DNA of 64,000 nucleotides, from assembly GCA_964591085.1 (NCBI GenBank), contig CAZPXH010000002.1, positions 1 through 64,000 on the forward strand, read 5' to 3'. Positions 1-7,391 of this stretch are shown here, one piece after another (within the stretch, counting starts at the first letter, position 1; every line of letters begins with the position of its first letter). The notes beneath the pieces are model-generated. The model was not told the DNA's origin and ran no database searches. It worked only from the letters and a program-made list of their open reading frames with translations. The stretch is from CAZPXH01 sp964591085. GTDB taxonomy: Bacteria > Spirochaetota > Spirochaetia > DSM-27196 > CAZPXH01. The position numbers were made by a program, and so were the translations under genes.

Positions 1-11
1 GGGGTCAGCGG

Positions 12-38
12 GTATACTCCATGCACTGATCCGGAGGA
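12..38 (+). promoter_or_regulatory. -10 element and Shine-Dalgarno upstream of the FG-GAP lipoprotein gene
   Basis: A TATACT hexamer at 12-17 is followed by a strong GGAGGAGG ribosome site at 32-38, eight bases before the ATG at 47. Any -35 element lies outside the window. This gene therefore has a normal leader, unlike many others here. Confidence 0.5.
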
Positions 39-46
39 GGCAAGCG

Positions 47-1381
47 ATGCCGACGGCACCCGCCCGCTATCAGGACAAGCTGTGCCATCTCAAGCGATAT
101 GCAGAATCTCTGCACGCGGAGATAGAGTCAGGAGCCTTCTACCGCCGAAGCTGGGTGCAGCGGCGGAAAATGATCGCTCGAGTGCGGCGCCTGTACGGTC
201 AGCTCTTAGGCCCGATTGGCGCTCCGCTCCTCCGGGCGACCATCGCTACAGCGGGGGCTCTTGCGCTGGCCGCCTGCAATCCCCTCACCGACCCGCCCGA
301 CGGAGGTGGGACCCAGAACCCGCCCCCGGACCCCAGCCAGACGTTGGGGGATCCCAACTTCAGCGCGGTTCAGCTCAACCCCTTTGGTCTTGACCCGGCG
401 GACTGGTCCCAAAGCGCCAACGGCTCCTTTCAGATGGCCGGAACCACGCTGGCCGCAGCGGACATTGACGGAGACGGTGACCTGGACCTCGTTGCTGCGG
501 GCGTGAGTACATCTCCAGCCGGCCTGTTGTTCTTCCGCAACTCCGGCACGCCCGGATCTCCGGCTTTTGACGCGCCGCAAGCCGAGCCGTTCGGGCTGTC
601 ACTTACGGGCGGCGTTGATACCACCTACTACGATCCCTTGTCCTACTTCACTACCGGGTTTGTACGGGACTACACCGTCCGGGGACTCGCGTTTGCTGAT
701 CTGGATTCGGACGGGGATCTGGATCTGGTGGGTACCGGGACCTATGACTACTACGACTACGACTCCTACCTATTCGGTGGACCGTTTCCGCGGGTATTTG
801 CCGCGGAGAACACCGGCAGCGCCACGGCACCCGAGTTCCAGGGGCTCTATCAGATCTCCGGCCTTGGCAGCAATGACTACTACACCTTCGGGCAGATCGC
901 TGTTCTGGATCTGGATGGTGATCTAGCGCCGGACCTGCTGTACTCAACGAGTGAAGACACTCTTCAGAGCTTCAATGAGACCGACCTTGAGTTTGCCATG
1001 AGCTACGGCACTGCTGTTACCAGCCTCTCCGGTGTTCAACAGCTGAGCTTCGTGTCCCTGGACGGAAAGGCGTTCAGCACGGGAGACCTGGATGGGGACG
1101 GAGATCCGGACCTGCTGGCGCGTGGCTATGGTGACTCCCAGGCGGACAACGAGTTCCGCTTCTCGGAAAACACCGGCAGCGCCGGCTCCCCTGTCTGGGC
1201 GGCGGCGGTGACGGATCCCTTTGGGCTCAGCATCGGGGCTGATGACACCGTCTTCCGTCCGCTTGTGGCGGACCTGGACGCTGACGGTGACCAGGATGTC
1301 ATCGCGCTGCTCTGGCGGGAGAGCAGCCCGGGAAACTTTGATCTCTATGCTGCCTTCTGGGAGAACACTGACATACAGTAG
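47..1381 (+). CDS. FG-GAP/VCBS-repeat surface lipoprotein
   Basis: This 444-residue protein carries at least five Asp-rich DxDxDGDxD-type loops (near residues 142, 222, 288, 349 and 408), the calcium-binding signature of FG-GAP/VCBS repeats that fold as a beta-propeller. A hydrophobic stretch at about residues 61-76 ends in a lipobox-like LAAC (Cys77), then a Pro/Gly-rich linker. Export and lipidation are inferred. The odd part is the start: about 60 basic, cytoplasm-like residues precede the hydrophobic segment, so the protein could be membrane-anchored with a cytosolic tail instead of a processed lipoprotein. The ATG at 47 has an excellent ribosome site, which argues that the long N-terminus is real. 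Ligand unknown. Confidence 0.75.
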   Translation: MPTAPARYQDKLCHLKRYAESLHAEIESGAFYRRSWVQRRKMIARVRRLYGQLLGPIGAPLLRATIATAGALALAACNPLTDPPDGGGTQNPPPDPSQTLGDPNFSAVQLNPFGLDPADWSQSANGSFQMAGTTLAAADIDGDGDLDLVAAGVSTSPAGLLFFRNSGTPGSPAFDAPQAEPFGLSLTGGVDTTYYDPLSYFTTGFVRDYTVRGLAFADLDSDGDLDLVGTGTYDYYDYDSYLFGGPFPRVFAAENTGSATAPEFQGLYQISGLGSNDYYTFGQIAVLDLDGDLAPDLLYSTSEDTLQSFNETDLEFAMSYGTAVTSLSGVQQLSFVSLDGKAFSTGDLDGDGDPDLLARGYGDSQADNEFRFSENTGSAGSPVWAAAVTDPFGLSIGADDTVFRPLVADLDADGDQDVIALLWRESSPGNFDLYAAFWENTDIQ

Positions 1382-1384
1382 CCG

Positions 1385-1413
1385 TTCCCCATCCGGGCTG
1401 CCTCGGCTACTGT
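1385..1413 (+). promoter_or_regulatory. Candidate promoter of the amino-acid binding protein gene
   Basis: TTCCCC (1385-1390), a 17-bp spacer and TACTGT (1408-1413) lie so that the -10 ends 7 bases before the ATG at 1421. Transcription would start at or next to the start codon, giving a leaderless mRNA. No Shine-Dalgarno is visible. Confidence 0.45.
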
Positions 1414-1420
1414 CGGTTCC

Positions 1421-2245
1421 ATGCACACAAGCACTCGGGGCCGAAGCGCTCCCCGGCCTGAAATAGATGGAGCTGCTCGGAAAGCATCTGCGCTCACCGC
1501 GCGGCGCGCGATAATGCCTCTGGCGCTGGCCTTCCTTGCCCTGCTCACCGCTTGCGGCCCAGCAGATGACGGAGTGGTCCGCGTGGCAACCGATGCCACC
1601 TGGCCCCCCATGGAGTACGTGGGTCAGGACGGGGAGATAATTGGCTTCACCATTGACCTGATGGAAGAGATAGCCGAGCGGGCTGAGCTCCAGTTCCAGT
1701 ACCGGAACGTTGCCTGGGACGGAATCTTCGCAGGCCTGGGCGCACGCGATTACGACGTCATCGCGAGCTCGGTCACCATCCTCCCGGAACGAGCGGAGGT
1801 CATGCGCTTCACCCGGCCCTACTTCCGCGCGGCACAGTATCTGCTGGTGGAGCGGCCGCGCGCGGAGTCCGGCGAGATCCGCGGGATCTCGGACCTGCGG
1901 GGTGAGACCGTAGGGGCAGAGATTGCCACCACTGGAGCGCGCTGGGTGGAGTCCGCCGAGGGCGTTGAGCTCCGCAGCTACGATGAACTCGGGCTCGCGC
2001 TGGAGGACCTGGCCCTCGGGCGCATCGGCGGCGCGGTTGCGGATCAGGCAATTGTTGAGGGCTTTGTGGCCGGCCATCCGCGCTACGGAGACCGGCTTGT
2101 GCCACTTGGCGAGCCCTACGCTGTGGAGGACTACGGGATAGCTGTACGGATGGACCTGCCGGAGCTCCACCAGGCAATAGATCAGGCGCTCGCCGAGATT
2201 CTGGCTGACGGCACCATTGAGGAGATTCGTGAGCGCTGGTTCTGA
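1421..2245 (+). CDS. Amino-acid ABC transporter substrate-binding lipoprotein
   Basis: The product (274 residues) resembles the HisJ/GlnH family of polar amino-acid binding proteins. It has a hydrophobic leader ending in LLTAC (lipid-modified Cys45), then the typical opening VRVATDATWPPMEY and the GFTIDLMEEIA segment that starts domain 1. Family size after processing is about 230 residues, which fits. The N-region is long if the ATG at 1421 is used, but that start is supported by a promoter placed for leaderless initiation. A start at the ATG at 1514 would leave no positive N-region. It overlaps the downstream permease gene, so the two form one transport unit. Substrate specificity cannot be read from the sequence. 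Confidence 0.85.
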   Translation: MHTSTRGRSAPRPEIDGAARKASALTARRAIMPLALAFLALLTACGPADDGVVRVATDATWPPMEYVGQDGEIIGFTIDLMEEIAERAELQFQYRNVAWDGIFAGLGARDYDVIASSVTILPERAEVMRFTRPYFRAAQYLLVERPRAESGEIRGISDLRGETVGAEIATTGARWVESAEGVELRSYDELGLALEDLALGRIGGAVADQAIVEGFVAGHPRYGDRLVPLGEPYAVEDYGIAVRMDLPELHQAIDQALAEILADGTIEEIRERWF

Positions 2246-2969
2246 GCTCCGCTATCGGCGTGCCCGAAAGCGCGCGGCGCTTGCCCTGGGGGCGGGTGCA
2301 GGGCTGCTCCTGCTGCTGCTCCCCCTCATCAGGCCAGAGCTCTACCAACCAATGTACCGGCTCCTTGCGGATGGGCTCTGGACCACTGTCTGGCTCAGCG
2401 CCGCCGCCTTTGCTACCGGTCTGGTACTGGGTGGGCTGGTTGCGGCAGCTGCGCGGTCCGATCGGCGGATTCTCCGGGGAGCGGCAGCGGTCTACACCGA
2501 GTTCTTCCGCGGGGTGCCGCTGCTGGTCCTGCTGTTCTTCACCTATTTTGCCTTGGGCCGCTTCCTCAACATTCCCCGCGGGCTTGCGGCGGTGATTGCG
2601 CTTGGCGCAGGCTACGCCGCCTACCTGTCGGAGGTCATCCGCGCTGCGGTAGATGAGGCGCGCAGGCGGCACGCCGACTACGTAATGGTGTTCGGGTTCA
2701 CCCCCTTGCAGGGATTCCGACACGTCATCCTGCCGAGCTCCCTGCGGATGATGCTGCCCCCCCTGGCAAACCAGGCGGTTGCCATGGTGAAGGACTCCTC
2801 CCTTGTCTCGGTTGTTGCCGTGGGAGACCTGTTGCGACGCGGCCGTGAGTTTGCCGCACCCACCTTTACCGCGTTTGAGACCTACGGAGTGGTGGCTTTG
2901 GTGTACCTGTTGCTTTCACTTGGGGTGAGCGCTCTTGCTCGTTCTCTGGAGCAACGATATGCCGGATAG
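2229..2969 (+). CDS. Polar amino-acid ABC transporter permease
   Basis: This 246-residue integral membrane protein of the HisM/GlnP family has several hydrophobic helices and the EAA loop at roughly residues 145-175 (EVIRAAVDEARRRHADY), which contacts the ATPase. The MVKDSSL segment typical of the family follows. I place the start at GTG 2229, preceded by GAGGAG and overlapping the binding-protein gene by 17 bases; a TTG at 2217 is possible. No ATP-binding subunit is found next to it or elsewhere in the window, so the transporter must borrow a distant ATPase. Confidence 0.85.
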   Translation: MSAGSELRYRRARKRAALALGAGAGLLLLLLPLIRPELYQPMYRLLADGLWTTVWLSAAAFATGLVLGGLVAAAARSDRRILRGAAAVYTEFFRGVPLLVLLFFTYFALGRFLNIPRGLAAVIALGAGYAAYLSEVIRAAVDEARRRHADYVMVFGFTPLQGFRHVILPSSLRMMLPPLANQAVAMVKDSSLVSVVAVGDLLRRGREFAAPTFTAFETYGVVALVYLLLSLGVSALARSLEQRYAG

Positions 2970-3074
2970 GACGGGTGGGGCTGCGCGCAGATAGTGCACG
3001 CGCTATTCTGAAAGCTCACCTGAACACTGGCCCCACGGCGGTGTGATGGTGATATTGGGGATTGGAGGTAACGA
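2970..3074 (+). promoter_or_regulatory. Leader region of ftsH
   Basis: This 105-base gap contains a TATTCT hexamer (3004-3009) that could be a -10 element, with only a weak -35 match upstream. A strong GGAGGT ribosome site follows at 3064-3069. An imperfect inverted repeat (ATAGTGC with GCGCTAT, around 2991-3006) overlaps the promoter area. I see no convincing terminator for the upstream permease gene. Confidence 0.3.
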
Positions 3075-4961
3075 ATGTCGAACCAGCGACGTCCGCCGGA
3101 CTCAAACGGAGACGGTGGAAATCAGCTGTTCAACCCGAACAACAGTCTATGGATCCTCCTCCTGGTCATCCTGGGCTTTGTGATTCTCACAACCATTGTC
3201 AACGTCATAAACGATACGCAGGCCTCGGCGCGGATGATCGGGATCAGCGATTTTCGCCGCGGAATTGAAGACGGCACAATTCGGGACGTGGAGTTCAACC
3301 AGGGTTCCAACTCCTTGAGCGTCACGGGCACCATGACGGGCTCCGGACAGGCCCAGGCAGAGGTGGAAGCGGTCACGCTTCCCAACGACCAGGACCTCAT
3401 TCAGCTGCTCAACGAGCAGGGGATTGACTACAGTGTGAATCCGCCGCCGGAGCCCGGCATCTTTGGATGGATCCTCCAGGTCTTTGGCCCGATTCTCATC
3501 CTTCTCTTCTTCTGGCGAATGATGTTCGCCAGGAACAGTGGCGGCATGGGGGGTGGCCTGCTTGGCGTTAATCGCAACGCAGGAAAGACCTTTCAGCCAG
3601 ACGAGTCCAGCACCCGATTCGGGGATGTTGCGGGCGCAGACGAGGCCAAAGAAGAACTGGTTGAGGTTGTTGATTTCCTGAAAAACCCTGAGCGCTACAC
3701 CGCAATCGGTGGACGCATCCCCAAGGGAGTGCTCCTCATCGGACCGCCGGGAACGGGAAAGACCCTGCTCGCCCGCGCTGTAGCCGGTGAGGCCGAAGTA
3801 CCCTTCTTCCACCTCAGCGGCGCAGACTTTGTAGAGCTGTTTGTGGGTGTTGGTGCATCCCGAGTCCGCGATCTGTTCAAGCGCGCCCACGAGAAGTCCC
3901 CGGCAATCATCTTCATTGACGAGCTTGATGCCATCGGAAAGAGCCGCGCCTCGGCCCTCTCCACCAACGATGAGCGGGAGCAGACCCTCAACGCACTGCT
4001 CGTGGAGATGGACGGCTTTGATGCCAAGTCCGGGGTCATTGTAATCGCTGCCACCAACCGGCCGGAGATTCTGGATCCTGCGCTTCTGCGTCCGGGACGC
4101 TTTGACCGTCAGGTCCTGGTTGACAAGCCGGACCATATTGGGCGGAAGGCAATCCTGGAGATTCACAGCCGCAAGGTGAAACTGCATCCGGACACGGAGT
4201 TGGACCGCGTGGCTCGCGCGACAGCGGGGCTCGCCGGCGCAGACCTTGCCAACATTGTGAATGAGGCTGCGCTGCACGCGGTTCGCCGCAGCCGGGAGCA
4301 AGTGACCCAGGACGACTTCTCAGAGGCAATTGAGAAGGTGATGGCGGGGCTCTCCAAGAAGAACCGCGTGCTCAATGAGACCGAGCGCAAGCGCGTTGCC
4401 TACCACGAGGTGGGACATGCGCTGGTGGCCGCACGAACGGAAGGTGCCGATCCAGTTGAGAAGATCAGCATTGTTCCCCGGGGAATGGCGGCGCTCGGCT
4501 ATACCCTGCAGCTCCCGGAAGAAGATCGCTTCCTCTACACCCAGGACGAGCTCATTGGCCGGATTGATGTGCTGCTCGGCGGGAGAGCGTCTGAAGAGGT
4601 GATCTTTGGCACAATCACAACCGGTGCGGCAAACGACCTGACCCGCGCTACGGAGATTGCCAGGCGGATGATCACCGAGTTCGGGATGAGCGACCGCTTC
4701 CGCAACGTCTACCTTGCTGGTCAGCAGGCGCAGAGCTTCCTGGGAGAAGCAATGAGACAGCGGGACTACGCGGAGACCACGCAGGAATACATCGATGAGG
4801 AGATCGCCCGGCTGATGGAAGAACGATATCACCACGTGAAGCAGCTGCTCCTCCGGGAGCGGGATTCACTGGAGAAAGTCTCCACCCGCCTGCTTGCGGA
4901 CGAGGTGATTGACCGAACCACGTTCGGGGAACTGCTGTCCGAAAGTGAACAGGCAAGCTAA
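3075..4961 (+). CDS. ftsH: ATP-dependent zinc metalloprotease FtsH
   Basis: FtsH is the membrane-anchored AAA+ protease that degrades misfolded and regulatory proteins. The 628-residue product has two transmembrane helices (about 26-44 and 129-147) flanking a periplasmic domain. It then has an AAA module with Walker A GPPGTGKT (223-230), Walker B IIFIDELD (278-285) and the second region of homology ending LLRPGRFDR (about 337-345), and a peptidase domain with the zinc motif HEVGH (444-448). All key residues are present and the length is normal. The ATG at 3075 follows GGAGGT. The next gene starts inside its 3' end, suggesting translational coupling with the flavoprotein. Confidence 0.97.
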   Translation: MSNQRRPPDSNGDGGNQLFNPNNSLWILLLVILGFVILTTIVNVINDTQASARMIGISDFRRGIEDGTIRDVEFNQGSNSLSVTGTMTGSGQAQAEVEAVTLPNDQDLIQLLNEQGIDYSVNPPPEPGIFGWILQVFGPILILLFFWRMMFARNSGGMGGGLLGVNRNAGKTFQPDESSTRFGDVAGADEAKEELVEVVDFLKNPERYTAIGGRIPKGVLLIGPPGTGKTLLARAVAGEAEVPFFHLSGADFVELFVGVGASRVRDLFKRAHEKSPAIIFIDELDAIGKSRASALSTNDEREQTLNALLVEMDGFDAKSGVIVIAATNRPEILDPALLRPGRFDRQVLVDKPDHIGRKAILEIHSRKVKLHPDTELDRVARATAGLAGADLANIVNEAALHAVRRSREQVTQDDFSEAIEKVMAGLSKKNRVLNETERKRVAYHEVGHALVAARTEGADPVEKISIVPRGMAALGYTLQLPEEDRFLYTQDELIGRIDVLLGGRASEEVIFGTITTGAANDLTRATEIARRMITEFGMSDRFRNVYLAGQQAQSFLGEAMRQRDYAETTQEYIDEEIARLMEERYHHVKQLLLRERDSLEKVSTRLLADEVIDRTTFGELLSESEQAS

Positions 4962-6024
4962 GGGACCGTCGCGCTGCGACGTCCTCATCGTGGGAGCCGG
5001 TCCAATCGGCTTGCAGATGGGAACCGTCCTTCGGCAATCCGGGCTCTCGGTGCGCCACGTGGAGCGCGGTGCCATCGGTGCAACCCTGTGCTGGTGGCCG
5101 CGCAACACGGTCTTCTTTAGCTCCCCAGAGTGGATAGCCATTTCCGGAATCCCGATACAGACCCCGGCGCAGGAGCAGGTGAACGTTGAGCACTACCTTG
5201 CCTACCTGCGACAGGTGGTTGAGATCACCGGGATCCAGGTTGAGACCTGGACCGAGGTGACAGACATCACCCCAACGCAGACGGGCACGCATCGGGTGCG
5301 TGTGCGCGGGGTGCACAGTGGCGGGCAGGAGACGCTTGAGGCGAGTTCTGTGATCCTCGCCACCGGGGACCTCCACCGGCCAAACCGGCTTGGCATCCGC
5401 GGTGAGGATCTCCCGCACGTCAGCCACTACTTCACGGATCCGCACCGATACTTCCAGACAGATCTGCTGATTGCTGGTGGCAGGAATTCCGCAATTGAGG
5501 CGGCCATCCGCTGCTGGCGCGCAGGTGCCAGGGTAACTGTTGCGTACCGAGGGGCGAGCATCCCGGAAAATCGGGTGATCTCCCGGCTTTTTCTGGAATT
5601 CCGGCTGCTCGTGGAAAACGGCCAGGTTCACTTTCTGCCGAACACCGAGGTCACCCAGATCCGCCCAGGAACGGTGCTCCTGAGCAGCCCGGACGGAGAT
5701 TCAAGCATTCTCGCAGACTTTGTGCTGCTTGCTACGGGCTTCAGGCCGGATCCGGCACTGATGCAGGGTGCCGGTCTGTCACTTGACCCGCAAACCTTGC
5801 GCCCGCATCTAGATCCGCAGACCATGGAATCAAGTGTCCCGGGGATCTACGTTGCTGGAACCGCCACTGCCGGCCATCAACGGGCATTCACCACCTTTAT
5901 CACCACGGCCCACGAGCATTGCCTGAAGATTGCGATGGCCCTCACGGGGGATCAGGGATTCAGCGCTCCGGTGGGCAACCTGCCTCAGCGCAACTATCGG
6001 CTAGAGAGCAGGGACATAGAGTAG
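4945..6024 (+). CDS. YpdA-like FAD/NAD(P)-dependent oxidoreductase
   Basis: The product (about 359 residues) is a two-dinucleotide-binding flavoprotein. It has an FAD-binding GxGxxG at the N-terminus (VGAGPIGL), a second nucleotide site AGGRNSAIEAA with the following WRAGARVTVAYRG, and the closing ATGFRPD and GIYVAGT motifs. The second site closely resembles YpdA, the bacillithiol-disulfide reductase family, which lacks the redox CxxC of thioredoxin reductase; none is visible here. No bacillithiol synthesis gene is in the window, so the substrate is open. The start is uncertain: GTG 4945 puts the FAD motif at the usual distance, while TTG 4909 has a GAGGTG ribosome site. Both overlap ftsH. 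Confidence 0.8.
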   Translation: MNRQAKGPSRCDVLIVGAGPIGLQMGTVLRQSGLSVRHVERGAIGATLCWWPRNTVFFSSPEWIAISGIPIQTPAQEQVNVEHYLAYLRQVVEITGIQVETWTEVTDITPTQTGTHRVRVRGVHSGGQETLEASSVILATGDLHRPNRLGIRGEDLPHVSHYFTDPHRYFQTDLLIAGGRNSAIEAAIRCWRAGARVTVAYRGASIPENRVISRLFLEFRLLVENGQVHFLPNTEVTQIRPGTVLLSSPDGDSSILADFVLLATGFRPDPALMQGAGLSLDPQTLRPHLDPQTMESSVPGIYVAGTATAGHQRAFTTFITTAHEHCLKIAMALTGDQGFSAPVGNLPQRNYRLESRDIE

Positions 6025-6035
6025 GGTCTGCCCGG

Positions 6036-6746
6036 CTACAAACCGGTCTCGGTCTCCCTTGGGACTTCCGCGACCCGGGTGATAAACCCGCTGAAGCCAA
6101 GCGTGCGCAGCGTGTCCTCCGCGCTCTCCAGGTCTGCGGCCGGAACCGGCTCGGCAAACACCCGGGTCACACCGCTTTCTGCCCGCCGCGTGAGCGCCGG
6201 AAGTCCGGCAGACTCCAGTCGCCCAAGCATCTCAGCGGCGTTCGCCGGGTTTCCAAAGCTCGCTACCTGTATGGAGTAGAACTCGGGCTCCGGTGGCCAG
6301 GTCACAATGCTGAGCTCCACCGGAACAACGCCAGCGGATACCGCCCCAATCCGGCCAGCCGCGGCCCGAGAGAGATCAATCACGCGGCCGTCCACAAAAG
6401 GACCGCGATCGTTGATGCGGACCTCCACGGATTCGCCTGTCTCGGTGTTGGTCACTTGGACAATGGTGTCAAAGGGAAGGGTGCGGTGGGCCGCCGTCAG
6501 GAGGTTTGTGTCAAAGCGCTCCCCGTTGGCCGTGAGCCTGCCCTGGAACTTCCCGGCGTACCAGGAAGCTCCTCCCACTATCTCGTGGGATTCGCCGTCC
6601 GGCCCCTGAACCAGTTCGGTACCAACGTGCACCCCACCGGTAGCAGCCTGGGGCTCCACCCTATCGGTTTCAGCGCTTGCCACGCCAAGGCAGAGAAGGA
6701 ACGTGAGTGCCGGGATGACCAGCCGGCGAGTTTGGCCACTGCGCAC
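6036..6746 (-). CDS. rlpA: RlpA-family septal lytic transglycosylase with SPOR domain
   Basis: RlpA cleaves peptidoglycan strands lacking stem peptides at the division site. The protein has a signal peptide (hydrophobic VIPALTFLLCLG ending ASA), then a double-psi beta-barrel with the family motifs GGASWYAGKFQGRLTANGE, AAHRTLPF and INDRGPF (catalytic Asp in NDRGPF), and a C-terminal SPOR domain beginning FYSIQVASF that binds denuded glycan. The start is uncertain: GTG 6746 gives a compact signal peptide, GTG 6788 adds 14 residues, and neither has a strong ribosome site. It lies just downstream of dps on the same strand and may be co-transcribed with it. Confidence 0.88.
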   Translation of the reverse strand: MRSGQTRRLVIPALTFLLCLGVASAETDRVEPQAATGGVHVGTELVQGPDGESHEIVGGASWYAGKFQGRLTANGERFDTNLLTAAHRTLPFDTIVQVTNTETGESVEVRINDRGPFVDGRVIDLSRAAAGRIGAVSAGVVPVELSIVTWPPEPEFYSIQVASFGNPANAAEMLGRLESAGLPALTRRAESGVTRVFAEPVPAADLESAEDTLRTLGFSGFITRVAEVPRETETGL

Positions 6747-6810
6747 GGTTTCTGCATCGGCCACCCGGCCACCATGCTCAAGCGCCACTACAGACGCGCG
6801 GCTGCTCTGA

Positions 6811-7284
6811 TCAGCGGCTCTGGTAGGCGCTGATCATCCAGCGCAGCTTTTCAAAGTCCTTGAGAAAGCCGATTGCCATGTCCGTCGTGCCCTCATCGTT
6901 GTGCTCGCCTGAGGTGACAATGACAGACCGGAGTTCCGTGATCAGGTGATCAATCGCTTCAAGCACCCCGGCTGCAACCTCATCACCGTTATAGACCCGG
7001 CTCTCGGTTTCCTCGAGGTGGGCGTTGGCAACGTAGTCGGCAAGCTTGGTTGCCGGGCGTCCACCGACCGTCAGGATTCGCTCTGCGATGTCGTCAATGG
7101 TCTCGGCGGTATCCTCGTACATGGTCTGCAGCTGCGCGTGGAGCGTGAAGAAGGAGTGACCTTCCAGGTTCCAGTGGTAGTTGTGCAGACGGGCATAGTA
7201 GAGGTGCAGCTCCGCCAGAATATGCTGAAGGGACTCTGCTACGGCGCCGCTCGCCTCAGCGCCAAGATCGTTTTTCAATGCCAT
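6811..7284 (-). CDS. dps: Dps-family ferritin-like DNA-protection protein
   Basis: This 157-residue protein has the Dps four-helix fold. It contains the ferroxidase signature NYHWNLEG (His37) in helix A and HAQLQTMYEDTAETIDDIAERI in helix B (about residues 49-70), which supply the inter-subunit iron site. Members form 12-mers that oxidise Fe(II) with peroxide and shelter DNA. The N-terminal tail is short with one Lys, so direct DNA binding is uncertain. The ATG at 7284 is preceded by a well-placed promoter without a ribosome site, suggesting a leaderless mRNA. The cyclase gene is divergent. Confidence 0.93.
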   Translation of the reverse strand: MALKNDLGAEASGAVAESLQHILAELHLYYARLHNYHWNLEGHSFFTLHAQLQTMYEDTAETIDDIAERILTVGGRPATKLADYVANAHLEETESRVYNGDEVAAGVLEAIDHLITELRSVIVTSGEHNDEGTTDMAIGFLKDFEKLRWMISAYQSR

Positions 7285-7290
7285 GCGCAG

Positions 7291-7319
7291 AAGATAGTCG
7301 TTCTATATCGTCCAGGCAA
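7291..7319 (-). promoter_or_regulatory. Candidate dps promoter, leaderless arrangement
   Basis: On the minus strand TTGCCT (complement of 7314-7319), 17 bp and TATCTT (complement of 7291-7296) precede the dps ATG by only six bases. No Shine-Dalgarno fits in the predicted transcript. Confidence 0.55.
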
Positions 7320-7337
7320 TGCGCAGAGGGCGGGTGT

Positions 7338-7372
7338 GCGCGCGACACATCACGCGCGCTTCCTGATACAGT
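7338..7372 (+). promoter_or_regulatory. Inverted repeat and -10 element upstream of the cyclase gene
   Basis: A perfect 7-bp inverted repeat (GCGCGCG at 7338-7344, CGCGCGC at 7353-7359, 8-bp spacer) sits where the -35 region of a TACAGT -10 (7367-7372) would be. A GGAGG ribosome site follows at 7379-7385. The repeat could be an operator; the protein that binds it is unknown. Confidence 0.35.
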
Positions 7373-7391
7373 GATTGCAGGAGGAGCGCCC

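Noticed and set aside
944..2170. 408-codon minus-strand frame
   Set aside because: It covers the binding-protein gene on the other strand and shows no domain or ribosome site.
2974..3040. Long-range GTGGGGC/GCCCCAC pairing before ftsH as a terminator
   Set aside because: The loop is more than 45 bases and no T-tract follows.
3147..4301. 384-codon minus-strand frame inside ftsH
   Set aside because: The plus-strand FtsH is complete and conserved; this is its shadow.
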